From: CAMCXT01 sp040403315
GTDB lineage: Bacteria; Bacteroidota; Bacteroidia; M30B66
Direction: 5' to 3'
Assembly (NCBI GenBank): GCA_040403315.1
Contig: JBBAKX010000001.1
Span: forward strand, 868,001-932,000
DNA length: 64,000 bases
Shown: one piece after another, positions 62,805-64,000 of the stretch
Position numbering within the stretch: the first letter of the stretch is position 1
How the letters are laid out: every line of letters begins with the position of its first letter
Position numbers and translations under genes: made by a program
Notes under the pieces: model-generated
What the model was told of the DNA's origin: nothing
The model's database searches: none
Seen by the model: only the letters and a program-made list of their open reading frames with translations

Positions 62805-63866
62805 ATGATTCATAATTTCAGTGCAGGGCCTGCTATTCTCCCTAAAGAAGTTCTTCAAAAAGCCTCAGAAGCTTGTATCGATTTTAACCATTCAGGGCTT
62901 TCTTTGCTCGAAGTATCGCATCGAGGCAAAAATGTAATAGCCGTGTTCGATCGAGCAACTGAATTGGTAAAGAAACTTCTTAACCTCAATGATGACTACG
63001 CAGTAATTTTTGTTCAAGGTGGCGCATCTACACAGTTTGCAATGGTGCCACATAATTTCTTAGGCAAAAAGGCAGCCTATTTGAACACTGGCGTTTGGGC
63101 TTCTCGTGCAGTAAAAGAAGCTAAACATTATGGAGAAACAACGGTAGTTGGATCTTCGGAGGATAAGAATTTTTCATACATCCCGAAAGGATTTGTGATC
63201 CCGACAGACGCTGATTATTTTCACTACACTTCCAACAATACTATCTATGGAACGCAGCTACGCGAAGTTCCTAAAACCGATATTCCTTTGATTTGCGACA
63301 TGTCGTCGGATATTTTTTCCTACGAATTTGATGCATCTAAGTTTGATCTCATTTATGCTGGTGTACAGAAGAACATGGGACCTGCTGGTGCAACAATGGT
63401 GATCATCAAAAAATCGATGCTCGAGCGCATTCAACGCCAAATGCCAACCATGTTGAATTATAAGATTCATGTGGATGGAGAATCAATGTACAACACTCCT
63501 CCAGTATTCGCTGTGTATGTGTCTATGTTAACGCTTGAATGGTTGGATAACTTTGGGGGCGTTAGTGCAATCGAAAAACGAAATGCTGCCAAAGCAAAAC
63601 TCTTTTACGATGAACTCGACCGAAACTCGCAATTCAAAGGCACTGTTGCAGTTGAGGATCGCTCTTGGATGAATGCCAACTTTATTATGGAAGATCCTTC
63701 AAGGGAAGCTCAATTTAACGATCTACTCAAGCAAGCGCAAATTAGCGGATTGGCAGGTCATAGATCTGTAGGTGGCTATCGTGCTTCTATGTACAATGCG
63801 CTTGGATTAGAAAGTGTTCAAGTATTGGTAGAAGTAATGCAAGCATTTGAAAAATCACAAGGATAA
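62805..63866 (+). CDS. serC: Phosphoserine aminotransferase
   Basis: SerC transaminates 3-phosphohydroxypyruvate to phosphoserine and also serves PLP synthesis in some bacteria. The 353-residue protein has the opening HNFSAGPAILPKEVL, the PLP-binding FVQGGASTQFAMVPHN, the internal-aldimine lysine K189 in YAGVQKNMGPAG and the C-terminal GLAGHRSVGGYRASMYNAL. It is followed 14 bp later by the start of serA, a conserved pairing in Bacteroidota. Confidence 0.97.
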   Translation: MIHNFSAGPAILPKEVLQKASEACIDFNHSGLSLLEVSHRGKNVIAVFDRATELVKKLLNLNDDYAVIFVQGGASTQFAMVPHNFLGKKAAYLNTGVWASRAVKEAKHYGETTVVGSSEDKNFSYIPKGFVIPTDADYFHYTSNNTIYGTQLREVPKTDIPLICDMSSDIFSYEFDASKFDLIYAGVQKNMGPAGATMVIIKKSMLERIQRQMPTMLNYKIHVDGESMYNTPPVFAVYVSMLTLEWLDNFGGVSAIEKRNAAKAKLFYDELDRNSQFKGTVAVEDRSWMNANFIMEDPSREAQFNDLLKQAQISGLAGHRSVGGYRASMYNALGLESVQVLVEVMQAFEKSQG

Positions 63867-63880
63867 TTATTCAGGAAGTC

Positions 63881-64000
63881 ATGGTTAAAATTTTAGCAAA
63901 CGACGGAATCGATGCTTTAGGTCGGGAAATGCTTGAAAAGGCTGGTTTTTCTATTCAAACAAATAAAGTGGCGCAAGATCAATTGGCTGATGCTATCAAT
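63881..64000 (+). CDS. serA: D-3-phosphoglycerate dehydrogenase, N-terminal fragment
   Basis: The gene starts at 63881 and runs off the right edge after 40 codons. The visible part, MVKILANDGIDALGREMLEK followed by AGFSIQTNKVAQDQLADAIN, is the first beta-alpha unit of the substrate-binding domain of D-2-hydroxyacid dehydrogenases. Its place right after serC identifies it as the serine-pathway enzyme that oxidises 3-phosphoglycerate. The NAD-binding and catalytic residues are outside the window. Confidence 0.85.
   Translation, partial: MVKILANDGIDALGREMLEKAGFSIQTNKVAQDQLADAIN

Noticed and set aside
1..64000. CRISPR arrays, insertion sequences, prophage or integron structures
   Set aside because: No set of regularly spaced short repeats, transposase, integrase or terminal inverted repeat was found on either strand by reading.

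Overview
The window is chromosomal DNA from a member of the Bacteroidota, most likely a Flavobacteriales-type, aerobic, probably gliding or surface-active bacterium. Three large secreted proteins carry type IX secretion (T9SS) sorting domains (two type B, one type A). Many genes are preceded by the Bacteroidota promoter -7 box TAnnTTTG, Shine-Dalgarno sequences are weak, and genes such as the short arginine decarboxylase, the PD40-OmpA protein and the GT2/phosphosugar-transferase fusion are typical of the phylum. No rRNA, insertion sequence, prophage, CRISPR array or replication origin is visible. The species cannot be named from the sequence.

Layout. 1-3.4 kb: the end of an ABC exporter, tRNA-Asn, then an overlapping trio (2-oxoacid dehydrogenase E2, DEDDh exonuclease, FAH-family hydrolase). 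3.4-10.4 kb (minus): a GT87-like membrane glycosyltransferase, a PD40-OmpA envelope protein and a 1234-residue T9SS cargo protein. 10.5-15.4 kb (minus): the operon ffh-folD-queE-GT2 fusion. 15.4-21.5 kb: a WG-repeat protein, an arginine group (argS, arginase, arginine decarboxylase) and a secreted-protein gene broken by a stop and a frameshift. 21.5-28.9 kb: ftsK-lolA facing guaA, a LysM/periplasmic-binding fusion and hemF. 28.9-32.2 kb: a second T9SS type B protein built on a 936-bp tandem duplication. 32.4-38.8 kb: a signalling island (FIST sensor, GAF/PAS histidine kinase, stand-alone receiver, REC-PAS-HK-REC hybrid kinase). 38.9-44.9 kb: GNAT, a seven-haem cytochrome with TPRs, mltG, a phosphohexomutase and a SIMPL-like protein. 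44.9-49.4 kb: rplS and trmD facing bioB-TPR-bioF, then rpmH (52 codons). 49.4-56.1 kb: an alpha/beta hydrolase, a polytopic membrane protein, an SDR, an AlkB-type hydroxylase and a BNR-propeller T9SS type A protein. 56.1-58.1 kb: two divergent pairs of tiny cysteine-rich lipoproteins and a membrane thioredoxin-like protein. 58.2-64 kb: long-chain acyl-CoA synthetase, Kup, a MORN-type protein, serC and the start of serA.

Most of the window is housekeeping: translation and export (ffh, ftsK, lolA, rplS, trmD, rpmH, argS), cofactors (folD, queE, bioB/bioF, hemF), purine and serine synthesis (guaA, serC/serA) and the cell wall (mltG). Between these lie lineage-specific envelope and signalling genes. 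The parts most worth a second look are the cysteine-rich lipoprotein/thioredoxin cluster, the FIST-kinase island, the GT2 protein whose fused phosphosugar-transferase domain has lost its catalytic core, the seven-haem TPR cytochrome and the pseudogene at 20.8-21.45 kb. All domain assignments were made by reading motifs; no database search was run.
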